Assembly (NCBI GenBank): GCA_934591745.1
Contig: CAKTPQ010000012.1
Span: 1 to 49,650 of the forward strand
Direction of reading: 5' to 3'
Length of the DNA: 49,650 bases
Origin: an uncultured Oscillospiraceae bacterium
Lineage (GTDB): Bacteria; Bacillota; Clostridia; Oscillospirales; Oscillospiraceae
The number at the start of each line of letters is the position of its first letter. Positions within the stretch are counted from its first letter, which is position 1. The notes below the pieces were generated by a model. The model was not told the origin of the DNA. It was given only the letters and a program-made list of their open reading frames with translations, and ran no database searches. Made by a program: the position numbers and the translations under genes. This document shows positions 32,098-39,787 of the stretch, piece after piece.

Positions 32098-32786
32098 ATG
32101 AGTATCTTTGCTTCTGTGCTGCGCGGGGTCTACATGAAAAGAGTATATGGAAAATCACAATACGCAAAGCCGTGCGAACGGTACTGTCGGGAGGCCTACC
32201 CGGATGAGGCGGATGCGATCCTCCAAAAAGCGGAAGAATACTATCTTGCGTTCATGAAGGATATGCCGAGCTGGGCGAAAACATGATGGCGAAGAACATG
32301 CTGGACTGGTTCACGATCCTGTCCTTTTATGAGGCCAGCGGTCACAGAATGGACGGTGAGACGCTGCTGACCATGAAACGCCGGGCCGTGGACAGAATGA
32401 AATTTCTTGGGAAGTTCATAGACGGCAACAAGCACCAGTGGCCGTACAGGCTGTTTGAAAAAATGTATAGGAGCTTTATGAAAATGCAGGAGGAACACCA
32501 GGCGAAGGGGGAATGGCTGGATAGCTGGAGGATAGAACTGAACCCCGACCACCGCACAGAGGGGTTCTGCTTCCATCTCGTCGGATGTCCCATCGCCAGA
32601 CATGCCAAGGCCCACGGCTATGAGGAGCTGCTGCCGTATCTCTGCAAGACCGATCACTTCCTGGCCGAGGTCATGCATGCAAGGCTCATCCGCACGCAGA
32701 CCGAAGCGCTGGGCGGCGACTGCTGCGACTATTGGTGTGTGGGCGACAAAAGCCCGGCGCTTGCGCCGTATAAGGATCTGAAGTAG
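32098..32786 (+). pseudogene. L-2-amino-thiazoline-4-carboxylate hydrolase family, frameshifted
   Basis: Two overlapping frames together make one protein of about 229 residues. The first (ATG 32098, with AGGGGG upstream) runs 62 codons through YLAFMKDMPSWAKT to a stop at about 32286. The second continues in the next frame as ELGENMMAKNMLDW, then FTILSFYEASGHRMDGETL and ends LGGDCCDYWCVGD (stop 32786). The sequence resembles the family annotated as L-2-amino-thiazoline-4-carboxylic acid hydrolase. One inserted base near 32268 (CCG|AGCTG) restores a single frame, so a one-base deletion is the simplest explanation. It may be a real mutation or a sequencing error. The conserved C-terminal Cys/Asp residues are intact. 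Confidence 0.75.
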
Positions 32787-32817
32787 ATATAGCACTGCGG
32801 AACAGGTTCAGCAGGGA

Positions 32818-32854
32818 AAAGCACCCCTTCCGGCCAGACCGGAGGGGGTGCTTT
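32818..32854. terminator. bidirectional terminator
   Basis: A 16-bp stem with one G-T pair (32818-32833 with 32839-32854) between converging genes, with A and T runs at the ends. Confidence 0.85.
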
Positions 32855-32855
32855 G

Positions 32856-33926
32856 TTATTCGTCTATTTTGCCGCGGGCATGGAGCACGTCGTCAGCGGT
32901 GAGGGTCATCAGGTCGTCGCGGGTCACCGTCTCCATCTTGGCGAGACGGTTATTCTGGGCCACCAGAATATGCTCGAAGATGTTCCGGACGCCCCGGGCA
33001 TTGCCGAAGCTGTCCCCGGCGGCGCTCTCCTCGGCGATGTAGTCCCGCACCAGCGGCTCCGCCTCCGGCGACAGGACGTAGCCCTTGCCGCAGCGCATCT
33101 TGAAAATGGCCACCAGCTCGTCCAGCGAATAGTCCTCAAACAGCAGGAAACGGTTGAAGCGGGACTCCAGACCGGGGTTGGAGTGGATGAACTTATCCAT
33201 CAGGTCGGTGTAGCCCGCCACGATGACCACCAGATCGTCCCGGTGGTCCTCCATGGCCTTCAGCAGGGTGTCGATAGCCTCCTGCCCGAAGTCGTTCTCG
33301 CTGCGGCCGTTGAGGGCGTAGGCCTCGTCCACGAACAGCACGCCGCCCATGGCCTTCTCAATGACCTTCTGGGTCTTCAGGGCGGTCTGCCCCACATAGC
33401 CTGCCACCAGACCGCTGCGGTCCACCTCCACCAGCTGGCCCTTGGACAGAATGCCCAGGCTTCGGTAGATGCGGGCCATCATCCGCGCCATCATGGTCTT
33501 GCCGGTGCCGGGATTGCCGGTGAACACCATGTGCAGAGACATATCGGTGGTAGGCAGATCATGCTGCTGGCGCAGCTTATAGACCTGCACCATGTTGATG
33601 AGGTTGTGTACCTCCTCCTTCACCACGCCCAGCCCGATATAGCTGTCCAGCTCCGCCAGCAGATCCTCGATCTTCTCCGGCGGCGGCAGCTCCTCCTCGG
33701 CGGGCTTTTCGTCGCCGGGCTTGGCGGTGGCGGTGGGGGGCGCTTTCTTCTCCGGCTGACTGTCGGCAGACTGATTGCCGGGCGCGGAAGGAGACTTGGG
33801 GACGTCGCCGGTGATGTTCTCGAAGGGCGTGCCCCAGAAGTCGCTGTTCATGCGCTTCATGCTGTTTTCCGTCATGGAGCGAATCACATCCAGCTGCTGG
33901 AGAATGATCTTGTCTTTTTTGTCCAT
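32856..33926 (-). CDS. CbbX/SpoVK-like AAA+ ATPase
   Basis: A 356-residue AAA+ protein: a short charged N-terminus (1-35), a Pro/Glu-rich linker (about 40-85), then the ATPase core with Walker A GNPGTGKT (137-144), Walker B VLFVDEA (196-202) and an arginine finger region near SNPGLESRFNR. The core is of the CbxX/CfxQ type, which includes rubisco activases and sporulation protein SpoVK. Here no rubisco is present; a remodelling role in the cytoplasm is all that can be inferred. Last gene of a six-gene operon, 12 bases after the Gx transporter gene, with a GGAGG site. Confidence 0.88.
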   Translation of the reverse strand: MDKKDKIILQQLDVIRSMTENSMKRMNSDFWGTPFENITGDVPKSPSAPGNQSADSQPEKKAPPTATAKPGDEKPAEEELPPPEKIEDLLAELDSYIGLGVVKEEVHNLINMVQVYKLRQQHDLPTTDMSLHMVFTGNPGTGKTMMARMMARIYRSLGILSKGQLVEVDRSGLVAGYVGQTALKTQKVIEKAMGGVLFVDEAYALNGRSENDFGQEAIDTLLKAMEDHRDDLVVIVAGYTDLMDKFIHSNPGLESRFNRFLLFEDYSLDELVAIFKMRCGKGYVLSPEAEPLVRDYIAEESAAGDSFGNARGVRNIFEHILVAQNNRLAKMETVTRDDLMTLTADDVLHARGKIDE

Positions 33927-33938
33927 AGGTAGACCTCC

Positions 33939-34451
33939 TCAGTGAGATAGGTGGATATTGCGCATGGCGCGGAACAGCAGACCGGCCACAAAGCCGGTGA
34001 GCGTGCCGGTGACCAGAGAAACGGCCAGCAGGAATGGCAGGTAGCCCAGCACCATGGTATTGCCCAGTGTGATGCAGGCGGCGGCCATCTGGCCGAGGTT
34101 GTGGGCCGCCGCGCCGCCGATGGACACGCCGTAGATGGACAGTCCCTTGCACCGGCGCAGGGCGATCATCACCAGCATGGCGGTGAAGCCCCCCAGCAGG
34201 CTGAACAGCAGCGCCGACAGGTTGCCGGCGAACAGTCCGCCCAGCAGGCACCGGGCCGTCAGGATGGTGAGGGCAGGGACGGCGCCCAGCTCATATAGGG
34301 CGAACACGGTGACGATGTTGGCAAGGCCCAGCTTTACGCCAGGCAGCGGCACCACCAGCGTCACGGGGAACAGGTTTTCCAGTGTGCTCAGACCCAGTGC
34401 CAATGCCGTTAGCACGGCGCACAGGGCGATGGAGCGTGCGTTCAGCTTCAT
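33939..34451 (-). CDS. Gx transporter family membrane protein (EetB-like)
   Basis: A 170-residue membrane protein with about five hydrophobic segments, of the family once called heptaprenyl diphosphate synthase component I and now Gx transporter. Typical are VPLPGVKLGLANIVTVFALY and SIGGAAAHNLGQ. In Listeria and lactobacilli the homologue EetB stands with EetA and an ApbE-type flavin transferase in the extracellular electron transfer locus. ATG 34451 is chosen because the family starts there; an upstream extension would lie inside the NusG II gene. It follows the NusG II gene by 10 bases. Confidence 0.85.
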   Translation of the reverse strand: MKLNARSIALCAVLTALALGLSTLENLFPVTLVVPLPGVKLGLANIVTVFALYELGAVPALTILTARCLLGGLFAGNLSALLFSLLGGFTAMLVMIALRRCKGLSIYGVSIGGAAAHNLGQMAAACITLGNTMVLGYLPFLLAVSLVTGTLTGFVAGLLFRAMRNIHLSH

Positions 34452-34461
34452 GGCGCACCTC

Positions 34462-34869
34462 CTAACCCAGCACCGCGTCCACGTCGGACGCGGCGCCCAC
34501 CAGCGAGATGACCACCTGCGCCGGCAGGCACACGATGGACTGTCCCGCCCGGGTAATGGCACCTGTGTGGACGCAGTCCTGCCCCGGACAGTCGGAGTCG
34601 GCGATATACGCGGCGTCGCCGCTTACCCGGACGGTCAAGTGGTAGGTGCCGTCGTCCAGCGGAATCACCAGCTCCTTGTCGAGGCCGGTGAGGGCCACGG
34701 TGCGGACGGTCTGCCCGTGCTGGGTGATGACGGCGGTGAGTTGTCCCGCGCCGGTTCTGGGGCCGTAGAACAGCAGGGCCGTGACCACAGCCAGCGCGAC
34801 GACGGCGGCGGCCACCAGTGCGTCCAGCGGCTTAGGCCGCAGGCTGGGCGGCGATGGGTTGGAAGTCAT
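34462..34869 (-). CDS. NusG domain II-containing membrane-anchored protein (EetA-like)
   Basis: A 135-residue protein: one N-terminal membrane helix (LDALVAAAVVALAVVTALLF, about 15-34), then an extracellular NusG-II-type beta domain with DSDCPGQDCVHTGAI and IVCLPAQVVISL, where three cysteines are conserved. Its start overlaps the end of apbE by 38 bases, but GGAGGA nine bases upstream of the ATG supports it. It sits between apbE and the Gx transporter gene, the usual trio. Role: probably part of a membrane flavin or quinone-linked electron-transfer assembly; the biochemistry is not settled. Confidence 0.85.
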   Translation of the reverse strand: MTSNPSPPSLRPKPLDALVAAAVVALAVVTALLFYGPRTGAGQLTAVITQHGQTVRTVALTGLDKELVIPLDDGTYHLTVRVSGDAAYIADSDCPGQDCVHTGAITRAGQSIVCLPAQVVISLVGAASDVDAVLG

Positions 34870-35851
34870 AGGCGCAGTCCTCCGGGGCGGTGATGACGTC
34901 CGACAGACCGGGGGTGTACAGCAGCCGGCCGTCGGCGGTGATGAGGATCAGGTCGAAGCCGCCGTGGGCGCGCCAGAAGGACACGGCCTCCTGCTCGCCC
35001 ATGACGTATAGAGCGGTGGAATAGGCATCCGCCGCCGTACCGTCGTCGGAGATCACGGTGACGGACAGCAGGTCACTGTCGGCGGGGTGCCCGGTGCGGG
35101 GGTCCAGAATGTGCTGATACACCGTGCCGTCCGCCGCTTCGAAATAGCGCTGATAGCCGCCGGAGGTGACGGCGAAGCAGTCGGTGAGGGCCACCGTGGC
35201 GGCATAGCCGCTGCCGGCGGGGTCCTGTATGCCCACGTTCCACGGTGTGCCGTCTGGCTTGCTGCCGCAGACGTAGACATTGCCGCCCAGCGATACAACG
35301 GCGGAGGTGATGTCGTAGGCGCGGAGGATGTGCGCCACCTGTCGGGAGGCGTAGCCCTTGGCGATGCCGCCCAGATCCACGGCGCAGCCATCGTCCAGCG
35401 TCACTTCAGTGTCCATGTGGACGTGGTCACTGCCCACCAGCGGCAGCAGGGCGTCGATCTCCTCCTGGGTGGGGACGTGGGGCGCATCGGAGGTGATGCC
35501 CCACAGGGTCACCAGCGGGGCCACAGTCACGTCAAAGGTGCCGCCGGTCTCCTCGGCGAGGGTCAGCGCACGCAGCAGCAGCTCCCGTGTCTCCTGCTGC
35601 ACCGAAACGGCCTCGCCGGCGTTGAGCCGGCTGATGTCGCTGGTGTCGATAGTGCGGGAGAGAGTGGCCTCCAGCCGGTTGATCTCCTGGGAGGCGGCGG
35701 TCAATGCATCGTCGGCGTTGTCGCCGTAGGCGGCGAGGGTCATATAGGTGTCCATGGCGAACAGGGCCACCTCCTGCGGCTTCTGCGCCCCGCAGGCGGC
35801 AAGAGCCAGCGCCGTCAGGCAGGCCAGCAGCAGACAGGCAAGACGTTTCAC
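34832..35851 (-). CDS. apbE: FAD:protein FMN transferase lipoprotein
   Basis: A 339-residue ApbE/FmnB protein that transfers FMN from FAD onto threonine residues of exported target proteins. Lipoprotein signal with lipobox LAAC (about residues 15-20); family motifs TYMTLAAYG, the metal and FAD-binding stretch VDLGGIAKGYASRQVA, HILDPRTGHP and the C-terminal AADAYSTALYVMG. The start is a GTG at 35851 that overlaps the recR stop as GTGA. No flavinylated (FMN-binding domain) target lies in the window, so its substrate must be elsewhere. Confidence 0.94.
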   Translation of the reverse strand: MKRLACLLLACLTALALAACGAQKPQEVALFAMDTYMTLAAYGDNADDALTAASQEINRLEATLSRTIDTSDISRLNAGEAVSVQQETRELLLRALTLAEETGGTFDVTVAPLVTLWGITSDAPHVPTQEEIDALLPLVGSDHVHMDTEVTLDDGCAVDLGGIAKGYASRQVAHILRAYDITSAVVSLGGNVYVCGSKPDGTPWNVGIQDPAGSGYAATVALTDCFAVTSGGYQRYFEAADGTVYQHILDPRTGHPADSDLLSVTVISDDGTAADAYSTALYVMGEQEAVSFWRAHGGFDLILITADGRLLYTPGLSDVITAPEDCAYDFQPIAAQPAA

Positions 35852-36447
35852 AGTTCCCGCCGTCCTTCCAGTGCCCGCATCAGCGTGGCGTCGTCGGCAA
35901 ATTCCAGATGGCCGCCTACGGGGATGCCGTAGGCCAGCCGGGTGACCTTCACGCCGAAGGGTTTCAGCAGCCGGGCGATGTACAGCGCCGTGGCCTCGCC
36001 CTCGGTGTCGGGATTGGTGGCCATAATGACCTCGGCGATGCCGCCCTGGGCCACCCGGTCCAGCAGGGATCTGATGTGCAGGTCGTCGGGGCCTACATGG
36101 TTCATGGGGGACAGCACGCCGTGGAGCACGTGGTAGCGGCCGCGGTACTCCCGGCTGCGCTCGATGGCAATGACGTCCCGGGGGTCGGCCACCACGCAGA
36201 TGGTGGCATCGTCCCGCTTCGGGTCGGCGCAGATGGGGCATAGGCCGCCGGCGGTCAGGTTCTGGCAGGCGGGGCACAGCGTCACGCTGCGCTTGGCGTC
36301 GGTAATGGCGTCGGCAAAGGTCTGAGCCTCCTCGGCAGGCAGGCTCAGGACATGGAACGCCAGACGCTGGGCGGACTTGTAGCCCACGCCGGGCAGCTTG
36401 GCAAACTGTTCCACCAGCTTTTCCAGTGGGGCGGGGAAGTATTCCAT
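35848..36447 (-). CDS. recR: recombination mediator protein RecR
   Basis: A 199-residue RecR, acting with RecO/RecF to load RecA at gaps. Helix-hairpin-helix (KLPGVGYKSAQRLAF, 17-31), four-cysteine zinc finger (C58, C61, C70, C73), Toprim domain with VVADPRDVIAIE and the ATNPDTEGEATALY motif, and C-terminal TRLAYGIPVGGHLEFADDATL. Complete and of normal length. It starts five bases after rpe ends, so it is in the rpe operon rather than next to dnaX, where recR often lies. Confidence 0.97.
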   Translation of the reverse strand: MEYFPAPLEKLVEQFAKLPGVGYKSAQRLAFHVLSLPAEEAQTFADAITDAKRSVTLCPACQNLTAGGLCPICADPKRDDATICVVADPRDVIAIERSREYRGRYHVLHGVLSPMNHVGPDDLHIRSLLDRVAQGGIAEVIMATNPDTEGEATALYIARLLKPFGVKVTRLAYGIPVGGHLEFADDATLMRALEGRREL

Positions 36448-36452
36448 AGCGT

Positions 36453-37097
36453 TTAACCTCTCAGTGCGGCGATAGTGGCAGGAATGTCGGCGGCCTTGTA
36501 CACGGCGGAGCCGGCCACCAGTACATTGGCGCCGGCGGCGATGCAGAGCTTGCAGGTCTGGGTGTCCACGCCACCGTCCACCTCCAGCTCACAAGCGGGG
36601 TTCATGGCGTCGATGTAGCCCCGGATGGTCTGCACCTTTGGCATCATGTCGGCCATGAACTTCTGGCCGCCGAAGCCTGGCTCCACCGTCATGACCAGGA
36701 TCAGCTCCACCTTGTCGATGAAAGGCAGCACGGCGCTGGCTGGGGTCTTTGGCTTCACCACCACGCCGGCCTTCTTGCCCTTGGCATGGATCTTGTCGAT
36801 GGCGGCGAGAATGTTCTCCTCCGTGTCCGCCTCCACATGGCAGGTGATAAGGTCGCCGCCGGCATCGCAGAACTGCTCCACATAGCGCACGGGGCGGTCG
36901 ATCATCAGATGGACGTCCAGCGGCAGAGTGGTGGTGGGGCGGATGGACTTCACCACGGGGATGCCGATGGAGATATTGGGCACGAACAGGCCGTCCATCA
37001 CGTCCACATGGACGTAGTCGGCGGTGGAGATGGCCTCGATGTCCCGGGCCAGATGGGCAAAGTCGGCGGACAGGATGGAGGGAGCGATCTTGATCAT
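36453..37097 (-). CDS. rpe: ribulose-phosphate 3-epimerase
   Basis: A 214-residue TIM barrel of the pentose phosphate pathway, interconverting ribulose 5-phosphate and xylulose 5-phosphate. Motifs: IAPSILSADFAHL at the start, HVDVMDGLFVPNIS (metal-binding His and Asp), DVHLMI, MTVEPGFGGQKF and EVDGGVDTQT. Complete. It is the first gene of the operon that runs on to recR, apbE, the NusG II protein, the Gx transporter and the AAA ATPase. The ribosome site is GGAAG. Confidence 0.96.
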   Translation of the reverse strand: MIKIAPSILSADFAHLARDIEAISTADYVHVDVMDGLFVPNISIGIPVVKSIRPTTTLPLDVHLMIDRPVRYVEQFCDAGGDLITCHVEADTEENILAAIDKIHAKGKKAGVVVKPKTPASAVLPFIDKVELILVMTVEPGFGGQKFMADMMPKVQTIRGYIDAMNPACELEVDGGVDTQTCKLCIAAGANVLVAGSAVYKAADIPATIAALRG

Positions 37098-37302
37098 GGA
37101 AAACTTCCTTTCAGCCGCACGGCGGCAGCCGCGGCGGCATAGTATAAGACGTGCAGACCGCCGCGCACCTGTGCAGAAGGCGCAGCCGGTTTCGCCCGCT
37201 GGCGGGGTGGTCTGCCGTTTTGCACCGGCGGGAGCCGGCCTGACTGGCTCCCGCCCGGCGGATGTACATATTCAATATATTATAGCATAGAGCGCGGGAC
37301 GT
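37098..37302 (-). promoter_or_regulatory. long structured leader of the rpe operon
   Basis: A leader of about 175 bases follows the promoter at 37279-37308. It contains a perfect 10-bp GC-rich stem (37227-37236 with 37246-37255) and further GC-rich inverted segments. I match it to no known riboswitch. The 337-base gap between rpe and the next gene holds nothing else that I can support. Confidence 0.5.
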
Positions 37303-37308
37303 TTGCAA
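37279..37308 (-). promoter_or_regulatory. promoter of the rpe-recR-apbE operon
   Basis: Minus strand TTGCAA (37308-37303), 18-base spacer, perfect TATAAT (37284-37279). Confidence 0.75.
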
Positions 37309-37364
37309 GACCGCCCGGTGCGCCGCGAAAATTTGTCTATTTTGTGAATTTTCCATAAAGGGGC

Positions 37365-37393
37365 TTTACCTTTGCTGACTTTTCCTGTAAAAT
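37365..37393 (+). promoter_or_regulatory. promoter of the zinc-ribbon membrane protein gene
   Basis: TTTACC (37365-37370), 17-base spacer, TAAAAT (37388-37393). Confidence 0.6.
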
Positions 37394-37434
37394 GACACTT
37401 TGAGATGAAAAATAGCAGGGGGACGGTCTTGCGT

Positions 37435-37860
37435 ATGAGTTTTCTGCAAAAAATCGGCAATGCGCTGTCGCGGTTCATGTACGGACGCAACGGCGCGGAT
37501 CAGTTGGGGCTGACCACTATCTGGGCGGCGCTCCTGCTGGATGTGGCCAACATCTTCATCAAGCAGCAGACCGTCCATCTGGTCATCAGTTTCCTGTCTA
37601 CGGTGCTGCTGGTCATCGCGGTATATCGCGTGTTCTCCCGCAACCTGCAGAAGCGCCGGGCGGAGAATGCCCGCTTTCTGGAGAAGGTCTGGTGGCCCAT
37701 GAAGCGCCGGGCTGCCGGGAATAAGCAGCAGCGGATGGACAGGGAGCACAAGTATTTTACCTGTCCCAACTGCAAAACGGTGTGCCGTGTGCCCCGCGGC
37801 AAGGGCAAGATCGTCATCACCTGCCCCAAGTGCGGCGGCGAGATCCACGGAAAGAGCTGA
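37435..37860 (+). CDS. small membrane protein with C-terminal zinc ribbon
   Basis: A 141-residue protein of unknown function. It has an amphipathic N-terminus with FMYGRNGADQLG, two hydrophobic segments (about 28-42 and 47-64), a basic stretch (RNLQKRRAENARF) and a C-terminal four-cysteine zinc ribbon (CPNCKTVCRVPRGKGK then CPKCGG). The basic linker and finger are cytoplasmic by the positive-inside rule. ATG 37435 is 12 bases from AGGGGG; the in-frame TTG at 37429 has better spacing and would add two residues. Similar small proteins occur in many clostridia. It has its own promoter and terminator. Confidence 0.85.
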   Translation: MSFLQKIGNALSRFMYGRNGADQLGLTTIWAALLLDVANIFIKQQTVHLVISFLSTVLLVIAVYRVFSRNLQKRRAENARFLEKVWWPMKRRAAGNKQQRMDREHKYFTCPNCKTVCRVPRGKGKIVITCPKCGGEIHGKS

Positions 37861-37868
37861 ATAAACTA

Positions 37869-37895
37869 AAGCCCTCCGGCTGAGCCGGAGGGCTT
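37869..37895. terminator. bidirectional terminator
   Basis: A perfect 12-bp stem with three-base loop (37869-37880 with 37884-37895) between converging genes. Confidence 0.9.
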
Positions 37896-37917
37896 CCTTT
37901 ATGGCTTGTTACGGGAT

Positions 37918-38976
37918 TCAGAAGCGGCGGCCGCCCACGAAATTCCTGCTGTAATAATTGCTGTTCAGGGAGGAAACGCACACGCAGTAGCCGTTGCTGC
38001 TGGAGGACGAGGCGTGGATGAACTGGTCGTCGCCTACATAGATGCCCACATGGGAGGCAGGGTAGCTGCCGTCGGAGAAGAACACCAGATCGCCGGGCTG
38101 CAGCTCGCTGCGGCTGACATAGGTGCCATAGTTCAGCTGCGGCGTGGCACCGTGAGGCAGGGACACGCCCAGCTGGGCGTATACGTACATGGTGAAACCG
38201 GAGCAGTCGAAGCCGCTGGGGGATGCGCCGCCGTAGACATAGGGCACACCCATGTACTGGTAGGCGATGCTGACGGCGGAGCTGCCGTAGCTGCCGGAGG
38301 GCACGGTACTGCTGGTATCGGTACTGTCAGTGCTGCTGTCGGTATCAGCGCTGGTATCTGCGGAGGTGTCCGCACTGCCGGTATCGGCAGGCAGGGAGTC
38401 GCCCAACGTCACATACTGCTGAGCTACGTAGCCGGCGGTGCCGTTATAGGACACGGCGTACCAGCTGCCGCTCTCGGCCAGCACAGTGACGGAAGTGCCT
38501 TTGGACAGGGTAGCCAGAATGGACGAGGAGGTGCTGGCATCGCTGCGCAGGCGCACGTCGGAACCGTTGATGACGCCGCTGCCCAGAGATTTTCCGGAAT
38601 TCGTCGTTGCCATCAGTTGGGAGGCTGCCTTGGCCTTGGCTTCCGCTTTGGCTTTCGCTTCGGCTTCCGCCTTGGCTTTTGCCTCCGCCGCAGCCTTTTC
38701 CTCCGCTTTGCGCTGGATGGTGGCCACAGCGGTCTCTACCGCCTCCGGTGTGGCTGGCGTTACCACGGCGGCCAGTGCCGCGCCGGAGGTCATGGCCGGA
38801 CCTGCCGCATTCTCCAGCTTGGAGGAGGCGGAAGGCAGGGAGATGGATGCGTTCAGGGGGATGGCATGGGCCACCGGCACCACGGAGTTCTTGAACCGTC
38901 CGGTCAGGACGGTGACGCCGGTGACGGCGGAGATCATGACAACTGCGGCCAGTACCGCGGTAAGGATGCGTTTCAT
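37918..38976 (-). CDS. secreted NlpC/P60 endopeptidase with SH3 domain
   Basis: A 352-residue cell-wall hydrolase. N-terminal signal/anchor helix (ILTAVLAAVVMISAVTGVTVL, 4-24), an Ala/Lys/Glu-rich coiled coil (about 76-118), a bacterial SH3 domain (about 134-191, VRLRSDAST ... GYVAQQYVTLG), an Asp/Ser/Thr-rich linker, and a C-terminal NlpC/P60 domain with catalytic FDCSGF (Cys258), SHVGIYVG (His309) and IHAS (His321). It cleaves the stem peptide of peptidoglycan outside the membrane. ATG 38976 begins just before the membrane helix and lies four bases after the upstream gene's stop, so translation is probably coupled; the ribosome site itself is weak. Confidence 0.93.
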   Translation of the reverse strand: MKRILTAVLAAVVMISAVTGVTVLTGRFKNSVVPVAHAIPLNASISLPSASSKLENAAGPAMTSGAALAAVVTPATPEAVETAVATIQRKAEEKAAAEAKAKAEAEAKAKAEAKAKAASQLMATTNSGKSLGSGVINGSDVRLRSDASTSSSILATLSKGTSVTVLAESGSWYAVSYNGTAGYVAQQYVTLGDSLPADTGSADTSADTSADTDSSTDSTDTSSTVPSGSYGSSAVSIAYQYMGVPYVYGGASPSGFDCSGFTMYVYAQLGVSLPHGATPQLNYGTYVSRSELQPGDLVFFSDGSYPASHVGIYVGDDQFIHASSSSSNGYCVCVSSLNSNYYSRNFVGGRRF

Positions 38977-38980
38977 AGGC

Positions 38981-39280
38981 TCACAGCTTTCCGGCCAATG
39001 CCCGCTCCAGCCAGATGGTACCCACATCCATGGCGGCATACAGGCTGTCCTTCTCGGACTTCTTCACCACGCGGTCACGGGAGCGCAGGTCGGGGTCCGT
39101 CAGCTGCAGCTGCACGGACACACGGGTAGCCACGTCCATGTCCTGCTCCTTCTTGGTGTCCAGGATCTGGAACATGACGATGTATTTGTCAGCCATGCTG
39201 CCGTAGTAGATCAGATTGTCCACCCGGCGCAGGGGATGATTTTTATAGACAAGGCCTTCGCCTTTTTTCACGTCTGCCAT
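38981..39280 (-). CDS. conserved small protein of unknown function
   Basis: A 99-residue soluble protein without signal or membrane segment. It opens MADVKKGEGLVYKNHPLRR and has a compact alpha/beta composition (NLIYYGSMADKYIVMFQIL, then VSVQLQLTDP). I do not recognise a named family. GGAGGT lies at good distance from ATG 39280. It forms an operon with the NlpC/P60 gene, four bases apart. A housekeeping role tied to that hydrolase is possible but not shown. Confidence 0.8.
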   Translation of the reverse strand: MADVKKGEGLVYKNHPLRRVDNLIYYGSMADKYIVMFQILDTKKEQDMDVATRVSVQLQLTDPDLRSRDRVVKKSEKDSLYAAMDVGTIWLERALAGKL

Positions 39281-39398
39281 GTGAAGTACCTCCGTTGAAA
39301 ACTTTGTAACCAAATTGTAACACATCTGTCCGCCGCTGTCAACGCGCACCGGCAGGAAAAATCAGGCATACCCTGCCGAAACCGGGAGAATGTGCAGA

Positions 39399-39433
39399 AA
39401 AAATGCCGCGCAGCCTTGCTGCGCGGCATTTTT
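39399..39433. terminator. terminator of the IreB gene
   Basis: A perfect 16-bp stem with a three-base loop (39399-39414 with 39418-39433) and A/T runs on both sides. Confidence 0.92.
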
Positions 39434-39443
39434 ATCACGCATT

Positions 39444-39689
39444 TTACAGCTCCAGATAGCTCTTGACCAGCACCTGCAGCAGCTCGTCCCGGTCGATCTT
39501 GCAGATCAGCGTCCGGGCGGAGTTGTGGTTGGTGATGTAGGTGGGATCCTCCGACAGGATATAGCCCACGATCTGGTTGATGGGGTCGTAGCCCTTTTCC
39601 TTCAGGGATTCGTAGACGGTGGTCAGGATATAATGGACCTGTTGATCCTTATCCTCAGCCGCGTTGAACTTTCTGGTGTAATCGTCCAT
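39444..39689 (-). CDS. ireB: IreB-family regulatory phosphoprotein (UPF0297)
   Basis: An 81-residue protein of the IreB/DUF965 family, which in enterococci is phosphorylated by the Ser/Thr kinase IreK and lowers cephalosporin resistance. Typical are a Thr-rich-to-charged N-terminus, [20 protein letters not shown] and [15 protein letters not shown]. Complete and the usual length. It often lies beside alaS-ruvX in Firmicutes; here it lies next to pheT. It has its own promoter and a strong terminator. Confidence 0.93.
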   Translation of the reverse strand: MDDYTRKFNAAEDKDQQVHYILTTVYESLKEKGYDPINQIVGYILSEDPTYITNHNSARTLICKIDRDELLQVLVKSYLEL

Positions 39690-39720
39690 ATTGGCACCGC
39701 CTTTCTTTCATATCCCTTTC

Positions 39721-39749
39721 AGTATACGCCATTTGCCCGTTTCTGTAAA
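39721..39749 (-). promoter_or_regulatory. promoter of the IreB gene
   Basis: Minus strand TTTACA (39749-39744), 17-base spacer, TATACT (39726-39721). Confidence 0.7.
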
Positions 39750-39787
39750 GAGGGAAAAAGCACCGGTGCCGGAAAAAGGGGGCTGGT

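Noticed and set aside
39757..39775. Terminator after pheT (GCACCGGTGC followed by T-run)
   Set aside because: The palindrome allows only about three stem pairs once a loop is formed, too weak to call.
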